DNA from: Leishmania martiniquensis
Lineage: Eukaryota > Euglenozoa > Kinetoplastea > Trypanosomatida > Trypanosomatidae
Direction of reading: 5' to 3'
DNA: 64,000 nucleotides
Assembly (NCBI RefSeq): GCF_017916325.1
Contig: NC_090169.1
Location: 1,651,001 to 1,715,000 of the forward strand
The translations under genes were made by a program, and so were the position numbers. Every line of letters begins with the position of its first letter. Within the stretch, counting starts at the first letter, position 1. Shown here one piece after another: positions 1 to 10,293 of the stretch. The notes below the pieces were generated by a model. The model ran no database searches, had not been told where the DNA came from, and saw nothing but the letters and a program-made list of their open reading frames with translations.

Positions 1-280
1 GAGCAACTCTCTCTCTCCTCGCTGGGTGTCAGGAGGTACAACGGCCTGTATCCGATACGCGCTGAAATGCTCCCCAGTCTCTGTTTCGCCTGTGCAAAAG
101 AAAGGCCCCCCTGCGCGTACGACCACACTCGCCATCTCTGGACTGCTTCGCCTTCTCGGATCCTCACCATTCCTACCACTTTATCCTGGCTGATTGTGAT
201 CCCCCCATACACACACACACTCTCACACTAGCGTGCGCGCCGTAGCGTTTCGATTTTCCTGTTGCGCACCGTATTCCGTC
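1..280 (+). promoter_or_regulatory. Intergenic leader with predicted trans-splice acceptor
   Basis: No gene is seen. A pyrimidine-rich stretch (about 127-175) and a CA-repeat run (about 208-228) lead to an AG at 230-231, 50 nt before the ATG of the zinc-knuckle gene. This fits a spliced-leader addition site in a trypanosomatid polycistron. The upstream gene lies outside the window. Confidence 0.5.
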
Positions 281-730
281 ATGTACGGCGACAAGGGCCC
301 GCCTAAGGGGTACAGCGTCCCTCGGTACGACACGAACGCTGCCAAGCGGTGCCAAACGTGCGGTTGTCAGGCGCATTGGACATTTGAGTGCCCGCAGAAG
401 AAATCCGACATGTCGTCTGCAAAGAAGAGCGCTACCGCGACGGTGAAGCTGAGCCGCAGTCAGATGCTCAAATACGGGATAAAGCAGAAGTCTGCGAATT
501 TCACGCCAGAGCCGACGGAGCGCGAAGTGTTCGACGCGGAACTGAAGGAGCTGCGCAACGTTCTGACAGCGGAGGTTCGCCAGGAGCTCAAGGCTGAAGA
601 GGCTGCGGCCCGCATGGGTGGGCATCCCGCCGAGTCGCCAGAGCCGCCTCTGCTCTCCGCTTCACTGAAAAATGAATCGCCATCAGACGCGGTCACAACC
701 AAGACTGAGCGCAGGGAAGAGGAGGAGTGA
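281..730 (+). CDS. CCHC zinc-knuckle protein (ZCCHC10-like)
   Basis: A 149-aa protein whose only recognisable domain is one zinc knuckle near residues 28-41. The motif is C-x2-C-x4-H-x4-C (CQTCGCQAHWTFEC), with the aromatic-rich core seen in ZCCHC10-type knuckles, which bind single-stranded RNA or protein. The remainder is charged: a Lys/Ser-rich segment, a Glu-rich probable helix in the middle and an acidic tail ending in a run of Glu. There is no signal peptide or membrane segment, so it is probably nuclear or cytosolic. The frame is open back to a GTG at 233, but the ATG at 281 is the first methionine codon and sits 50 nt after the predicted splice acceptor, so I start there. An RNA-binding role is inferred from the knuckle alone. 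Confidence 0.8.
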   Translation: MYGDKGPPKGYSVPRYDTNAAKRCQTCGCQAHWTFECPQKKSDMSSAKKSATATVKLSRSQMLKYGIKQKSANFTPEPTEREVFDAELKELRNVLTAEVRQELKAEEAAARMGGHPAESPEPPLLSASLKNESPSDAVTTKTERREEEE

Positions 731-1460
731 TGACACCAACGAAAGAACTCGGGAAGCAGCGCCAGTCCCTACATGGTAGCCGACGTGACCTGTGCACCTC
801 TTCACCTGCACGCAGCTCTCTCTTGCTCCGTGTACCATCCCCTCTCTTGTGGAGGAGTCCGTATCCCTTCCCTTTGCTGGCAGAGAGGTGTGCACATAAG
901 TGGACTCTATCGACTTCAGGCGACGAGAGTGGAAGTCCTTCAACAAGAACACAAGCACGACTCCGCGCGTTCACGTGAGGGCCCCTGAGCCGGCGAAGCA
1001 GCACGTATGCAAAGAAACAGCTCATGAATTGCTCCTGCAGCCCCCCTCCCCAACACACGCACACGCAGGCACCACCGCAGTGCTCGGCACCGTCCACAGC
1101 AAGCCCAGCTGCTCTTGCCCTCTCTCCTTTGCCCTCTCCACTTTTCACGCTATGGGCAGGTGCTTTGCTGGGCTTCCTGCCAACCCGCCCCTGTCCCCAT
1201 CTTTGCTTGCTCGCTTCTTATTGGGTACAACCCCTTGTCTATTCTGCGCATCCTCTCTGGCATGACGTTCGCCCCATCTCACGGCCTTGTCACCCATTAG
1301 GAACTGAATACTGCTGGAAAGCCTGACGCTGTCGCTTCTGCGTCCCCCCTCCTCCTCGCGTTTGCTCTCAACGCAGCCGTGCGCCTGCGAGTGGAGCAAG
1401 CGTCGCCGAGTGCCCAGTACTCGGATTCGGCATGTCGAGCGGCGGTGTGTGTGCCTGTGT
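731..1460 (+). promoter_or_regulatory. Intergenic region with predicted trans-splice acceptor
   Basis: No gene is seen in these 730 bases. Pyrimidine-rich tracts occur around 1108-1150 and 1328-1370. The second ends in an AG at 1375-1376, 85 nt before the ATG of the next gene, and is the likelier spliced-leader site. An alternative AG is at 1158-1159. Confidence 0.45.
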
Positions 1461-3245
1461 ATGCGGCGTTTGCCATGCCTCATCTTCTCAATGGTCTTGA
1501 AGATGCACTCGCACTTTAGGCACCGACGTGACCGACAGCTCACCTCAGGGCTACTGATTCTCCTCGTACTCACAGTGACGCACTGGTGGATGGTGACCAT
1601 GTATCTCCCGCGCAGCGGTCCTTCCGTCCTTCCTCCCGTCCTGGCCCCGCATGATTCAACGCTGCCGCGCGTGTCATGGGCACCGTGGTGGAAGAATCTG
1701 CTTGAACAAACCCCATCACCGTTCTCGCACCCCCCGCCACCGCCTCTGCACAACGAGGAGCCGACTACCCCGCCGGACCGAGCGGCTATTATCTCCACCA
1801 CAGCACCTTATTTGCCGCCGCTACTGCTCACATCGAGTACGGCGCCGCCAGCGAGAGCAGGACACAGCTCGAAGGGTCTCTACTCCTCGGCAACGGAGCA
1901 GAATAGTGGGTCCGACACCCCAGCCACCAGCGACTCGCCGACTCTCACGCCGCACCACCGTATTGCTGCTTTTTACAAGCAGCTCCGCACCTTTCAGGAG
2001 AATTTGCACGTGAAAGACGTAAAAGGCAACCCTGATCAACCCACGAAGGACTATGTAGACATCAACGCAGACGGTGGAAGCGGACCACCGCTCCCGTACG
2101 ACCTCGACTACGTCGAGGACCCTGCGCGTTGGACCGCGTGCGACCCTCGGAACGCCTCTTTCTCCCTAGAGCGCGATCGGCTATGCCAGGAGTACCTGCG
2201 CAACCTTAACAACATGCGCAGTATTAAGGCCATGTCCTCGAAACTGCTGCAGGGCCGCACCATCAAGATGCAGATTACATACGCGCACAACAACATTAAA
2301 GCCATCGTGAAGCTCTCGCAGCGGAAGTTCCTCTACGAGGCCGTCAGTGAGTACTGGGCCTACTCCTTTGACCGCGCGCTCAAGTTCAACCGGGTGCCGA
2401 CATCGGCGTTTGTACCTATTCCGCTGGACTACTTGCGAGCCGCCGTCGCCTACTCACCGCTCTTCTCGCAGTGGTTCAACCGGTTCGTCGTCTTGTACAA
2501 CTACACAAGCCGGAACTTTGTTCAATGCGCCTATTACACACGGCAGGTGTCGGAGTGTAGCATGGCGACGGTGCAGCTGTGGATGAAAGATGTGCACCCC
2601 ACGCTGGACACATTTCTGGCCATTCCCTACGAAATCGACGACTCCTTCGTCCGAAAGTATTACATTCCCGGCCACGAGCTCTTCGCTGGTACAAAACGGG
2701 CACGGCTGCGCGCCATAGGTGAGCTTCTCGACCGCAGCATCTTTGACTTCCTTATCAGCAACACCGACCGTGGTACGAATAGCCACAACAACTTTGCTTA
2801 CGGCGGGTGCAGCGCCAAGACAGTGTGCCAACTCGAAACGCCGCAAAACCGCATCACAGGTCTTGCGAAGTACGCCTATATCGACCACGGAAGCAGTCTC
2901 TACTCGCACAAGGAGCCGCCGGAGAACCCCTTCTTCGGAAACGCCGATCGGATTCGCATCTGCCGCTTTCGCCGGTCGACCTTTGAGCACCTCGCCAGGT
3001 TTGCCTCGACGGAGCGCTTGCCCTATCCTTTGATTCAGCATGTTGAGCGATCCGTGCCGGCTGCCGCCTACGAGGTCAGCCACGAATCCGTCATTCGCAA
3101 AGTTCAGGTGCGCCTTGACAAGATTCTGTACATCATCGATCGCTGCAGGGCCAAGTACACAGACGACGAGGTGTTTTCGATACCGGATTACGATGCAGTG
3201 CGCATTGCCGAGGAGGATGCACTGCTCGGTGATGAATGGCACTGA
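1461..3245 (+). CDS. Type II membrane protein, FAM20/four-jointed-like secretory kinase signature
   Basis: A 594-aa protein with a short basic cytosolic N-terminus, one hydrophobic anchor (about residues 28-46) and a Pro/Thr/Ser-rich stem to about residue 165, the layout of a Golgi type II protein. The C-terminal half holds a pattern resembling the catalytic core of FAM20/four-jointed kinases: DFLISNTDR (Asp429-Arg437), matching DFLxxNxDR of FAM20C, then IDHG (Asp475-Gly477) where FAM20C has LDNG. The Asp436 and Asp475 positions correspond to the catalytic and metal-binding Asp residues of that family. Cysteines are frequent, as expected for a lumenal domain. Known family members phosphorylate secreted proteins or glycans in the Golgi; that role here is inference. 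The frame opens at a TTG (1362); ATG 1461 is the first methionine, with ATGs at 1491 and 1503 as alternatives that keep the anchor. Confidence 0.7.
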   Translation: MRRLPCLIFSMVLKMHSHFRHRRDRQLTSGLLILLVLTVTHWWMVTMYLPRSGPSVLPPVLAPHDSTLPRVSWAPWWKNLLEQTPSPFSHPPPPPLHNEEPTTPPDRAAIISTTAPYLPPLLLTSSTAPPARAGHSSKGLYSSATEQNSGSDTPATSDSPTLTPHHRIAAFYKQLRTFQENLHVKDVKGNPDQPTKDYVDINADGGSGPPLPYDLDYVEDPARWTACDPRNASFSLERDRLCQEYLRNLNNMRSIKAMSSKLLQGRTIKMQITYAHNNIKAIVKLSQRKFLYEAVSEYWAYSFDRALKFNRVPTSAFVPIPLDYLRAAVAYSPLFSQWFNRFVVLYNYTSRNFVQCAYYTRQVSECSMATVQLWMKDVHPTLDTFLAIPYEIDDSFVRKYYIPGHELFAGTKRARLRAIGELLDRSIFDFLISNTDRGTNSHNNFAYGGCSAKTVCQLETPQNRITGLAKYAYIDHGSSLYSHKEPPENPFFGNADRIRICRFRRSTFEHLARFASTERLPYPLIQHVERSVPAAAYEVSHESVIRKVQVRLDKILYIIDRCRAKYTDDEVFSIPDYDAVRIAEEDALLGDEWH

Positions 3246-4559
3246 CGCCGGGCTTGTCGGACGACTGTGTCAAGAAGTTAGTCATGTAAAGCCAAGAAGG
3301 CAATCTACTAACACTGCATCACCCTACCGCAACAAGCACCAACGCTCACCTTCCCCCTCCCCCTTTTTTCCGTCCTCCTCACACACTCCTCACACGCCGA
3401 GGGCGGTCGTGTCGGTTTTTCCTCGCCTCTTCTTGACCGATGCTGATGGGGGGGGCGGGTCCGCAGGGGCCCTTCAGCCATTCTCAGCGTGTCCTGCGTT
3501 TCACTGCGCTCATCCAATATTCTTTCATCCAAGGCGAGTCACAATCGCGTCCGGCGGACGCGTACGGGTGCATCTGCGAGCGTGTCGCAGTACGCACGAA
3601 AGCCGGAGGGACACCAGCGGAAAAAAACGATCTCTCCTAACAAGAGCTCCCGGGCATACGCTTCGCGGCTGCGCTGACGCAGTGGTGTGCTTGGCTCTGT
3701 TCCTCATCCGCAGGATTCGATGGAGGACATCCAGCACAAGGGTGACGGAGCTTCACCACTTCGAAGAGGACGCCCCTTGAAAGGAGGGACCGCGCTGTTC
3801 GCGCCCCCTGGCAGCTCGATGAGACAGAAGAGCCGAGATGCGTTCTTGTTGGCCCCGGAGCATGCGAAGGCTTTCTTTTGCCGATCTTTTGATAACCATG
3901 CACAAGTGGAGACGGTGACTTGCCCGCGAGGGCTATGCGTAGACGGCCGACACGGCTCCCTGACCTTCCCCTTCCTCCCCATCCGTCTTACTTTCCTCTC
4001 CCTCGCTGATGCAACCACACCCCTTGCGCACTGCTTTTCTTCGCGGCAACCCTGCTCGCTCACCCGGTATCGCCTTAGGGGCAGAAAGCGGAGCGTCCTC
4101 ACAAGAGCACACACGCGCCCACAAATACACTTACACAGTGACACTGCACACGTGTCTTTTTTTCCTTTTGTATCTGTCGCATCATTGGCGCGATCGATAA
4201 TCGACTTGGGCGTGCTGGCTTGTGCCCTGCGCCTCTGAACTCCTCCTCATCCCTCTTCCCATGCAAGCGCACCTCAACGACTTTCAGCACGCAGACATAC
4301 GCGTGTACAATTCCGAACAAGTCTGTCTCACACGAGTCAGTAGCGCGAACGTTTGCAAGAAACGTGCTCCTCCTACCTCACCCGCTGTTGCTCTCTTCAC
4401 CTCCCTATTCTTAGTCTAGCACGGGGCACTGTGCTACGCGTGTGCTTGTCACTGTGCGCGTCCTTGGATGAGGGTGTCGCCTTCCTTGGCACGCACGCCA
4501 CTCCTTCGCTTCATTGTTTTTCTTCGTTTTCATTCCACGTAGCGTCGTGCGAGTGCTTC
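3246..4559 (+). promoter_or_regulatory. Long intergenic region with predicted trans-splice acceptor
   Basis: No credible gene in 1.3 kb; short frames on both strands lack recognisable domains. Pyrimidine tracts lie near 3345-3435, 3960-4010 and 4365-4412. The last ends at AG 4413-4414, 146 nt before the phosphatase ATG, and is the best spliced-leader site. The earlier tracts may mark alternative acceptors or the polyadenylation region of the upstream gene. Confidence 0.45.
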
Positions 4560-5489
4560 ATGGACCTCGACGCGTGGGAGGAGAAAGTGCGCCATGTGCA
4601 GCCACTTGAGGTGAAAGAAATGCAGCTTTTACTTCGCACGGCCATACATCTGCTCATTGAGGAAAGTAACGTGCAAAGTGTGCACGTTCCTGTCACCATT
4701 TGTGGTGACATTCACGGTCAGTTCCTCGACCTTCTTCAACTCTTCGAGGTGGCAGGGGAAATTCGGCGAGAAGTCGGCAGCATGAACTACATCTTCCTTG
4801 GCGACCTTGTTGATCGGGGGCGTAACAGTGTCGAGGTACTTACCTTTTTACTCATTCTCAAGCTCAAGTACCCGCACAAGATCACCCTCATCCGTGGCAA
4901 CCATGAGACTCGACAAGTGACTACCATGTACGGCTTCTACGACGAGTGCGCCGAAAAGTACGGCACGGTCGAGGTATGGAAGCTGTGCACGGAGGTGTTT
5001 GACTGCATGCCTATCGCCGCACTCATCGAGGGCCAAAGCCTCTGCCTTCACGGCGGTCTCTCGCCGGAAATCCGCGCGGTGGATCAAATCCGGCTGCTAA
5101 ACCGGCGGCAAGAGATTCCGAATGAGGGCCCCTTCTCAGACCTCGTCTGGTCAGATCCAGAGAACGTCGACGGTTGGGTGGTGTCACAGCGCGGCGCCGG
5201 CTTTCTGTTCGGTGCTTCCGTCACACAAGAGTTTATACACCGCAACCGTCTCAACCTCGTTGCCCGCGCGCATCAGCTCGTACACGAAGGATTCAAGTAC
5301 CACTTCGACGAGGACTACCTGTGCACGGTGTGGTCAGCACCAAACTACTGCTATCGCTGCGGTAATCTCGCCAGCGTCCTGCGCATCTACGAGGATCACT
5401 CACGCGAGTTTGTCGTCTTTAAGGAGGTGGACGCACAAGTGAACGCCTCTGACGAGCCCAAGACGAAGGAGCCGGCTTACTTTCTATAG
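4560..5489 (+). CDS. Serine/threonine protein phosphatase, PP6 (PPP6C) type catalytic subunit
   Basis: A 309-aa PP2A-family catalytic subunit (human PP6 is 305 aa). All signature motifs are intact: GDIHG (49-53), GDLVDRG (81-87), GNHE (113-116), then HGGLSP, the RGAG segment and RAHQLVHEG. These supply the two-metal site and the phosphate-binding residues. The sequence ends in YFL like PP2A/PP4/PP6, the tail targeted by carboxymethylation. PP6 features include LLIEESNVQ near residues 28-36, LCLHGGLSPEI and WSAPNYCYRCGN. PP6 acts in cell-cycle and stress signalling with SAPS-type regulatory subunits; whether trypanosomatids use those is not visible here. The open frame runs back to a TTG at 4353, but homology begins exactly at ATG 4560. 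Confidence 0.92.
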   Translation: MDLDAWEEKVRHVQPLEVKEMQLLLRTAIHLLIEESNVQSVHVPVTICGDIHGQFLDLLQLFEVAGEIRREVGSMNYIFLGDLVDRGRNSVEVLTFLLILKLKYPHKITLIRGNHETRQVTTMYGFYDECAEKYGTVEVWKLCTEVFDCMPIAALIEGQSLCLHGGLSPEIRAVDQIRLLNRRQEIPNEGPFSDLVWSDPENVDGWVVSQRGAGFLFGASVTQEFIHRNRLNLVARAHQLVHEGFKYHFDEDYLCTVWSAPNYCYRCGNLASVLRIYEDHSREFVVFKEVDAQVNASDEPKTKEPAYFL

Positions 5490-6417
5490 CCCCCCCTCTG
5501 TATCTCGCAAGTACCGAGCGGAGCAGGGCGTCGGCACGGCCATGCAATGCCGTTTCCCTTCTTTGTTTTCGGCACGCACGCATGAAGTAGGGCGGGTGCG
5601 TTGGTGTAGTCGTTCGGAGAGACGTCTTCGTGCATGAGCGTGGAGAGAAGGGCTGATGGGGAAGGAATGCGCTGCGTTCCTCATCGCGTGGGCGCTTGTG
5701 CGCCGTGACGCACCCATCTCGGCGGGCACGCCTCTGATCGCTCATGATCAAGGCGAGTGTGCCCTGTCTATTTCTGCCTCATCGTACTTTCTGTTTGTGT
5801 TATTCGCTCCGCGTCGGGAACCACTGAGTCTCCTCCCTCCCAGAAAGGCACCCGAAGACAGGGAGACGTGAGCTCCTCACAGGTAGACAAAGGAAGAGGT
5901 GAATCCGGGCACAGGCACTGCAGCGCACGTGGTGCTGTGGCGACGAATGGGTTACGCCCACTCTCGTGCTCTCTTCGCGATAGGGTATTCGCCCACCTCT
6001 GTGGCGCTCTCTCTTTTCACTCGAGCAGTGAGGAAGGTGGCTGTGCGAAGCACATTTACATGCTCACAAGCCACCCCGCAGACGCATTTTTTTCGAGCGT
6101 GCGCTCCTGAACTCTCCACCGTGTAAATGCCTGAACTGTGTAGAGCTTCAGATGACTTTCGTTATCCACTCTGCTGATGAGGAATCCCCCTCTCTTCTTC
6201 TGTCTTTTCCTCATGTGTCTTCAACAGAATCGTGACTGTCGCCCTCCCCCCGCCCGCCCAGCTTCCACTCCCAAACTCTCTGCCACCTTTGCCTCTAATT
6301 GCTAAAAATCCACGAGCATTCTCCGACTCGCCTCGGCCGTCGCCGAACATCGTCCCTGTGCGCCCTTTCAGAGGCAGATACGCCCTCGTGCGCTTCACGC
6401 CACTAAGTCACGCCGTC
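5490..6417 (+). promoter_or_regulatory. Intergenic region with predicted trans-splice acceptor
   Basis: No gene is seen. A clean polypyrimidine tract at about 6186-6222 ends in AG 6226-6227, 191 nt before the next ATG. A further C-rich stretch follows at 6240-6300. Confidence 0.45.
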
Positions 6418-7083
6418 ATGCCCTTCTCCTTGGCCGAGCTGCAGAGCGCCTTTATCGATGCCCTTGCCGGCTGCCCACCAGACGCGCCAGAGCAGACAAG
6501 AGACATGGCGATCAGCTTGGCAGGTGCTTCCATTTTCGCCGGGTCTTGGCAACCGTTGGAGGCAACGCGCTTGCCGGTGCGAGCCTACCTGCGCGGCTCG
6601 GGCGACTTCGATACAGAAGACTCGTGCAGATCATCTGTGATACGCGTCGTGGATGCGGCGTTGGCCAAGCTGTTCAGCGACGATGACGTCAACGCGTTCA
6701 TTGGTGCCAAGGCCTGCGAGTCAGCCGACGTGGTCGGGGCGTGTGAGCGGATACTGCGCAAATACCTCCTTTGGATTCTGGACGGATACCTGAACTATGA
6801 CGGGACGGCCCAGTGCCCCTTCTGCGAGGCCCTCAAGAGTACGATGGGTGCATTTTCGATGGAGTGGAGTCAGACGTTCGGGCCGATGTTTGCGGGGGGA
6901 GAGAGCCCCAACGAGTTCTTCAGTTTGTTGGTGACGCGCGGCCTACAGCACTCCGCCGCGGCTGCGGCTACGAACCTCGATGACGCCAAGATGCGTATGG
7001 TGGCCGCCATGGCCATTCAAGTTTTTCTGTTGGCAAAGACGTACTCGCCCAATACGCCATTTCCTTCAAACTACTCGAGCTGA
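6418..7083 (+). CDS. Hypothetical protein, 221 aa
   Basis: I do not recognise the family. The protein is predicted soluble and mostly helical, Ala-rich, with no signal peptide, membrane segment or repeat. A single CPFC motif lies near residues 137-140, but there is no second Cys/His pair to make a zinc site. The C-terminal third (Ala-rich helix, then a hydrophobic segment AAMAIQVFLLAKTYS) suggests a compact helical fold. The frame extends upstream to a GTG at 6232 through a Pro-rich stretch that looks like untranslated leader; ATG 6418 is the first methionine and lies after the predicted splice acceptor. GC-rich third positions support real coding. Confidence 0.75.
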   Translation: MPFSLAELQSAFIDALAGCPPDAPEQTRDMAISLAGASIFAGSWQPLEATRLPVRAYLRGSGDFDTEDSCRSSVIRVVDAALAKLFSDDDVNAFIGAKACESADVVGACERILRKYLLWILDGYLNYDGTAQCPFCEALKSTMGAFSMEWSQTFGPMFAGGESPNEFFSLLVTRGLQHSAAAAATNLDDAKMRMVAAMAIQVFLLAKTYSPNTPFPSNYSS

Positions 7084-7702
7084 AGTCGCCGTCGTCAGGC
7101 CACGGGCTTCGGCGCTTCCATGATCGCAACGGTGCCCCTACATCTTGCTGTCGTGGAAACTCACACGGCCTCTCGCTCCCCCCGCCTTCTCCTCCTCCTC
7201 TATGTCGCTCGCTTTGTGCTCCGTCAGCGCATGGCCACCTATGAATGACGCTTCTCTCAGTTTTGTTGCGAATGTGTCACGTCTTCCCTCTTGCCGCGAT
7301 GTGGACACACACTCGCACACTGGAGGGCATGCGTGCGTCGTCAGGAGAGTGAGAGAGTCGACCGATCAGGTGCGATGGAGCATGTACCTCTCTCGACGCC
7401 CTAACCCCGCCAACACCTCGTCCTCTCCCTCGTAGGCGCAGCGTTCGATGAGACCTCTGAAGAAGAAAAGAAAAGCAGAAGAATTTACTTTGCTGCCGCC
7501 GCGGCACATTTGCTGTCTGCCCGGCGCGACTGTCCGCTATTTGGCGAAGCGCCCGATGCCCACTTTTTGACTTGCCTTCCCCCTCACCAACACAACCACT
7601 ACTACCACTGACACCCCTGCTCTTCCGACATCGTATCCTGAGTGAGCAAGCAGTACGGACAAGCACGCACGCACAGACCCAAGCCTCAGGCACGGCTACA
7701 TC
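7084..7702 (+). promoter_or_regulatory. Intergenic region with predicted trans-splice acceptor
   Basis: No gene is seen. Pyrimidine-rich sequence at about 7563-7638 ends at AG 7641-7642, 61 nt upstream of the next ATG. Confidence 0.5.
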
Positions 7703-9247
7703 ATGGAATCGAAGGTGATAAGTTTGCTTACCTCACGGCCACTGCTGACAGTGGCGGAGGCAGCCATGCAGATCGGGGTGCCCAAAGAAGATCTGCAGCC
7801 GATCTTTACCTCGATCGCAGCCTCCCACGAAGGTGTCTACATGCTACTCTCAAGGTCCGTTGAGGAAGCAGCAAACGGCAGCGCCACGGCGATGGTGATG
7901 CACAAGGTGAATGGCCTTGAGGCAGACCCCTCTGTGGACGCACTCCTTTCCCTGGCGTACCCTTCGAAGACGTCACCGTCTTCGCTTCCTGTGCAGCTGT
8001 ATCCAAGTGTATCAGCGTCGCTGCGCGCGTATCCGGTGGTGTCCAGAACTGTCATGGAAAACCGCCCTGAGGCCACACCTTCGCTGTCGCAGGAATTGAC
8101 AGCGTGGTCGGCGGCTGTGTCGCCCGTCTCCGGCGTGGGGCCACGTGAAGCCGAGCTGGCCAAGAGAGAAGGCAGGGAATTGGCATCGACACCGTCCTCA
8201 GCTGCTTCTCTAGCCGCTTCGACAGTGCTACCATCTCCACCATCACAGGAAGAGTCGCCTCAAAGCTACCGGGCTCCCATGACGGCGGCGGCGGTGAAGG
8301 CAGAGACGACGCCTCGATCTCCATCGCCGGCGCGGGCAGCCTCCACGGTCATCACGCCGGCGGCATCGCCGAAAGCGACGATCTTTGATAAGATGACGGA
8401 GACCGCTGCAGCAAAGCGGCCTCGCACGGAGGAGGCGCCAGCAAAGCCAATGCGCCATAAGCGGAAGCCTGGGAAGGTTGTGAAGTTGGAGAACACGACC
8501 AGCTTGGCCAAGCTGGCGCGGGCCTCCAAGAAGAAGATAGACGGCGTCACAGGAGCCAAAGGGGCCGCCTCGGCCCCATCCTCGATGAGCTTCCTGGACG
8601 ACGACGACGGAGATGCAAGGACTCGCGTGAGTCACAGCGAGGGCAGCAGCAGCCATGTGGGGACGATCGTCAATGAGGATTCGCCCGTATTTGACGTGGT
8701 CGAGGTGCCTGCCTCAAATGATGAGGTAATCATGTGCGACGACGTTCCACCGCTCGCGTTCCGCCCAGCGGCACCGCTGTCTTCTCCCGCGACGCCGATC
8801 TCCGCCAAGAGGGAGCTGGATACCAAGAAGGCATGCTCAGCCGCGGCAGAGCCGGACGTAGCACAGTGCAGGCTTGGCCACTTCTTCCACCCCTCTGTCG
8901 TGCAGTTCCAGAAGTCGTACGTGCGGCAGGTGCAGACGGAGACGAGGATGGACGACGGGGAGTATATCTGTCGTGATGTCTCCTGTTACATTCACAGCGC
9001 CACAGGAGAGGTGATCAGCGAGGACGAGTACCATCAGCGCACCGCGGCGTTCATCCGCAGCAACTCGCACGACGCAGCTGGGAATACTCCGCCTCAAAAG
9101 GCCGCCAGTGCCACCATAGAGGCACCTTCACGCATGGCTGCAGCGCCGAAAGTGACCGTTCGTGGAGGTGCGCCGCAGAAATCGGAGAAGACCATAGCAG
9201 CCCCCGCCAGAACACTTCTCTCTTTCTTCCGGCCGTCTTCGACTTGA
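7703..9247 (+). CDS. POLD3/Pol32-like DNA polymerase delta accessory subunit (candidate)
   Basis: A 514-aa protein. Residues 1-50 look like a winged-helix start (helix, VAEAAMQIGVP, helix), as at the N-terminus of POLD3, which binds the polymerase delta B-subunit. The middle (about 100-370) is low complexity, rich in Ala/Ser/Pro with basic KRKP-type and acidic DDDDGD clusters. Near 416-440 comes a MDDGEYICRDVSCY..TGEVISEDEY segment that recalls the conserved POLD3 stretch with an acidic-G-x-V-T-E core. The extreme C-terminus TLLSFFRPSST resembles a PCNA-interacting peptide (hydrophobic, x2, FF) as in POLD3/Pol32, although the usual first Gln is missing (Ala). The architecture fits a polymerase delta third subunit; no single region is decisive. 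The ATG at 7703 is 61 nt after the predicted splice site. Confidence 0.5.
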   Translation: MESKVISLLTSRPLLTVAEAAMQIGVPKEDLQPIFTSIAASHEGVYMLLSRSVEEAANGSATAMVMHKVNGLEADPSVDALLSLAYPSKTSPSSLPVQLYPSVSASLRAYPVVSRTVMENRPEATPSLSQELTAWSAAVSPVSGVGPREAELAKREGRELASTPSSAASLAASTVLPSPPSQEESPQSYRAPMTAAAVKAETTPRSPSPARAASTVITPAASPKATIFDKMTETAAAKRPRTEEAPAKPMRHKRKPGKVVKLENTTSLAKLARASKKKIDGVTGAKGAASAPSSMSFLDDDDGDARTRVSHSEGSSSHVGTIVNEDSPVFDVVEVPASNDEVIMCDDVPPLAFRPAAPLSSPATPISAKRELDTKKACSAAAEPDVAQCRLGHFFHPSVVQFQKSYVRQVQTETRMDDGEYICRDVSCYIHSATGEVISEDEYHQRTAAFIRSNSHDAAGNTPPQKAASATIEAPSRMAAAPKVTVRGGAPQKSEKTIAAPARTLLSFFRPSST

Positions 9248-10293
9248 CGACGGCCCTTGTGTCTGTCAGGTGTGCGCTTCCCCCTCTTTTCCCTTTTTTC
9301 AGCCTCCGCACGACTCGACTCGGCAGCCTTGCGACTGAGAAGGCGAGGAAAAAGAGGTGACAGGGCAGCGTTGCGGGACGTTGACGCTCTTGAGCCAGCA
9401 CAAGGGATGCCAGTGAAGCGGTTCACTGCAAGACGGTGCCCTTTCCGCACCGTACGCAGCCTTTGCTGGTCCTCTTACCTTCCTGCATGAAGGAAGTGTG
9501 GTTTTCGGAACCACGGGCCGCACTTCTATTGCACCGGTGCGTCTTCGTTCCCGTCACTTTTTCTCCTTCACGTTCATAGAAATTGCACATTTGCGACTGC
9601 ATCAGCTCACACGCGTGCAGTGGGCGTTGCGAAGGAAAGTATTTCTGTTTTTATGTAGCGTTTTCTTGGGTGGGGGAGGGGAAAAGCTACCGCGTTAAAT
9701 GGCGGCTAGGTGTGCAACACATAAGCTGCCATTGCGTTTCGCCGTGCGCAGCGCTTTAGACTCGTGTTGCTGGTCTCGCCGCCCCTCCCTTCCCTTCTTT
9801 CCTTCGCAGACGGGGGCATCGCGCTCGAACAGGAGCGAGACGCGATATCCTCGAGGAGGCCCATCAGAAAGGTCCCGCCTCCCACCTCCATCCGACGCTC
9901 CGCCCTCCAGCACGATGGGCTTTCGCTTGGGAACCCCGTCTGCTCGACCCCCCTCTTTTTGTGCTTCCAATGAATATGACCGTCCGCTACACAACGGGCG
10001 AAAAATTGGTTTCTAGAGCGCCTTTCTTCATGGGCGCTGCACGAAGCGTCGTGCAGCCTCCCATTCGTACATCTTCTGCTCCTTCTTCCGCTCCCTCTCA
10101 GAGACTCGCATGCCCCTTCTGTGGTTTCGTGAGGGCTGTGGCATTCAGCGTAAACCAGCGCGCAACAGTATCAGTGCCTGTTCCTCGTCCATAGTGATTC
10201 GCGGCTCCTCCGCGGCGTGCCACTTGCGAGCGGGCGCTCGCGCGTGTCCGTCGCGACGGCCGGTGGCGCTGCGGACGCCGCACGCGTCGCAGC
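9248..10293 (+). promoter_or_regulatory. Intergenic region with predicted trans-splice acceptor
   Basis: No credible gene in about 1 kb. Pyrimidine tracts occur near 9275-9302, 9781-9808 and 10060-10099. The last ends in AG 10100-10101, 193 nt before the next ATG. Confidence 0.4.
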
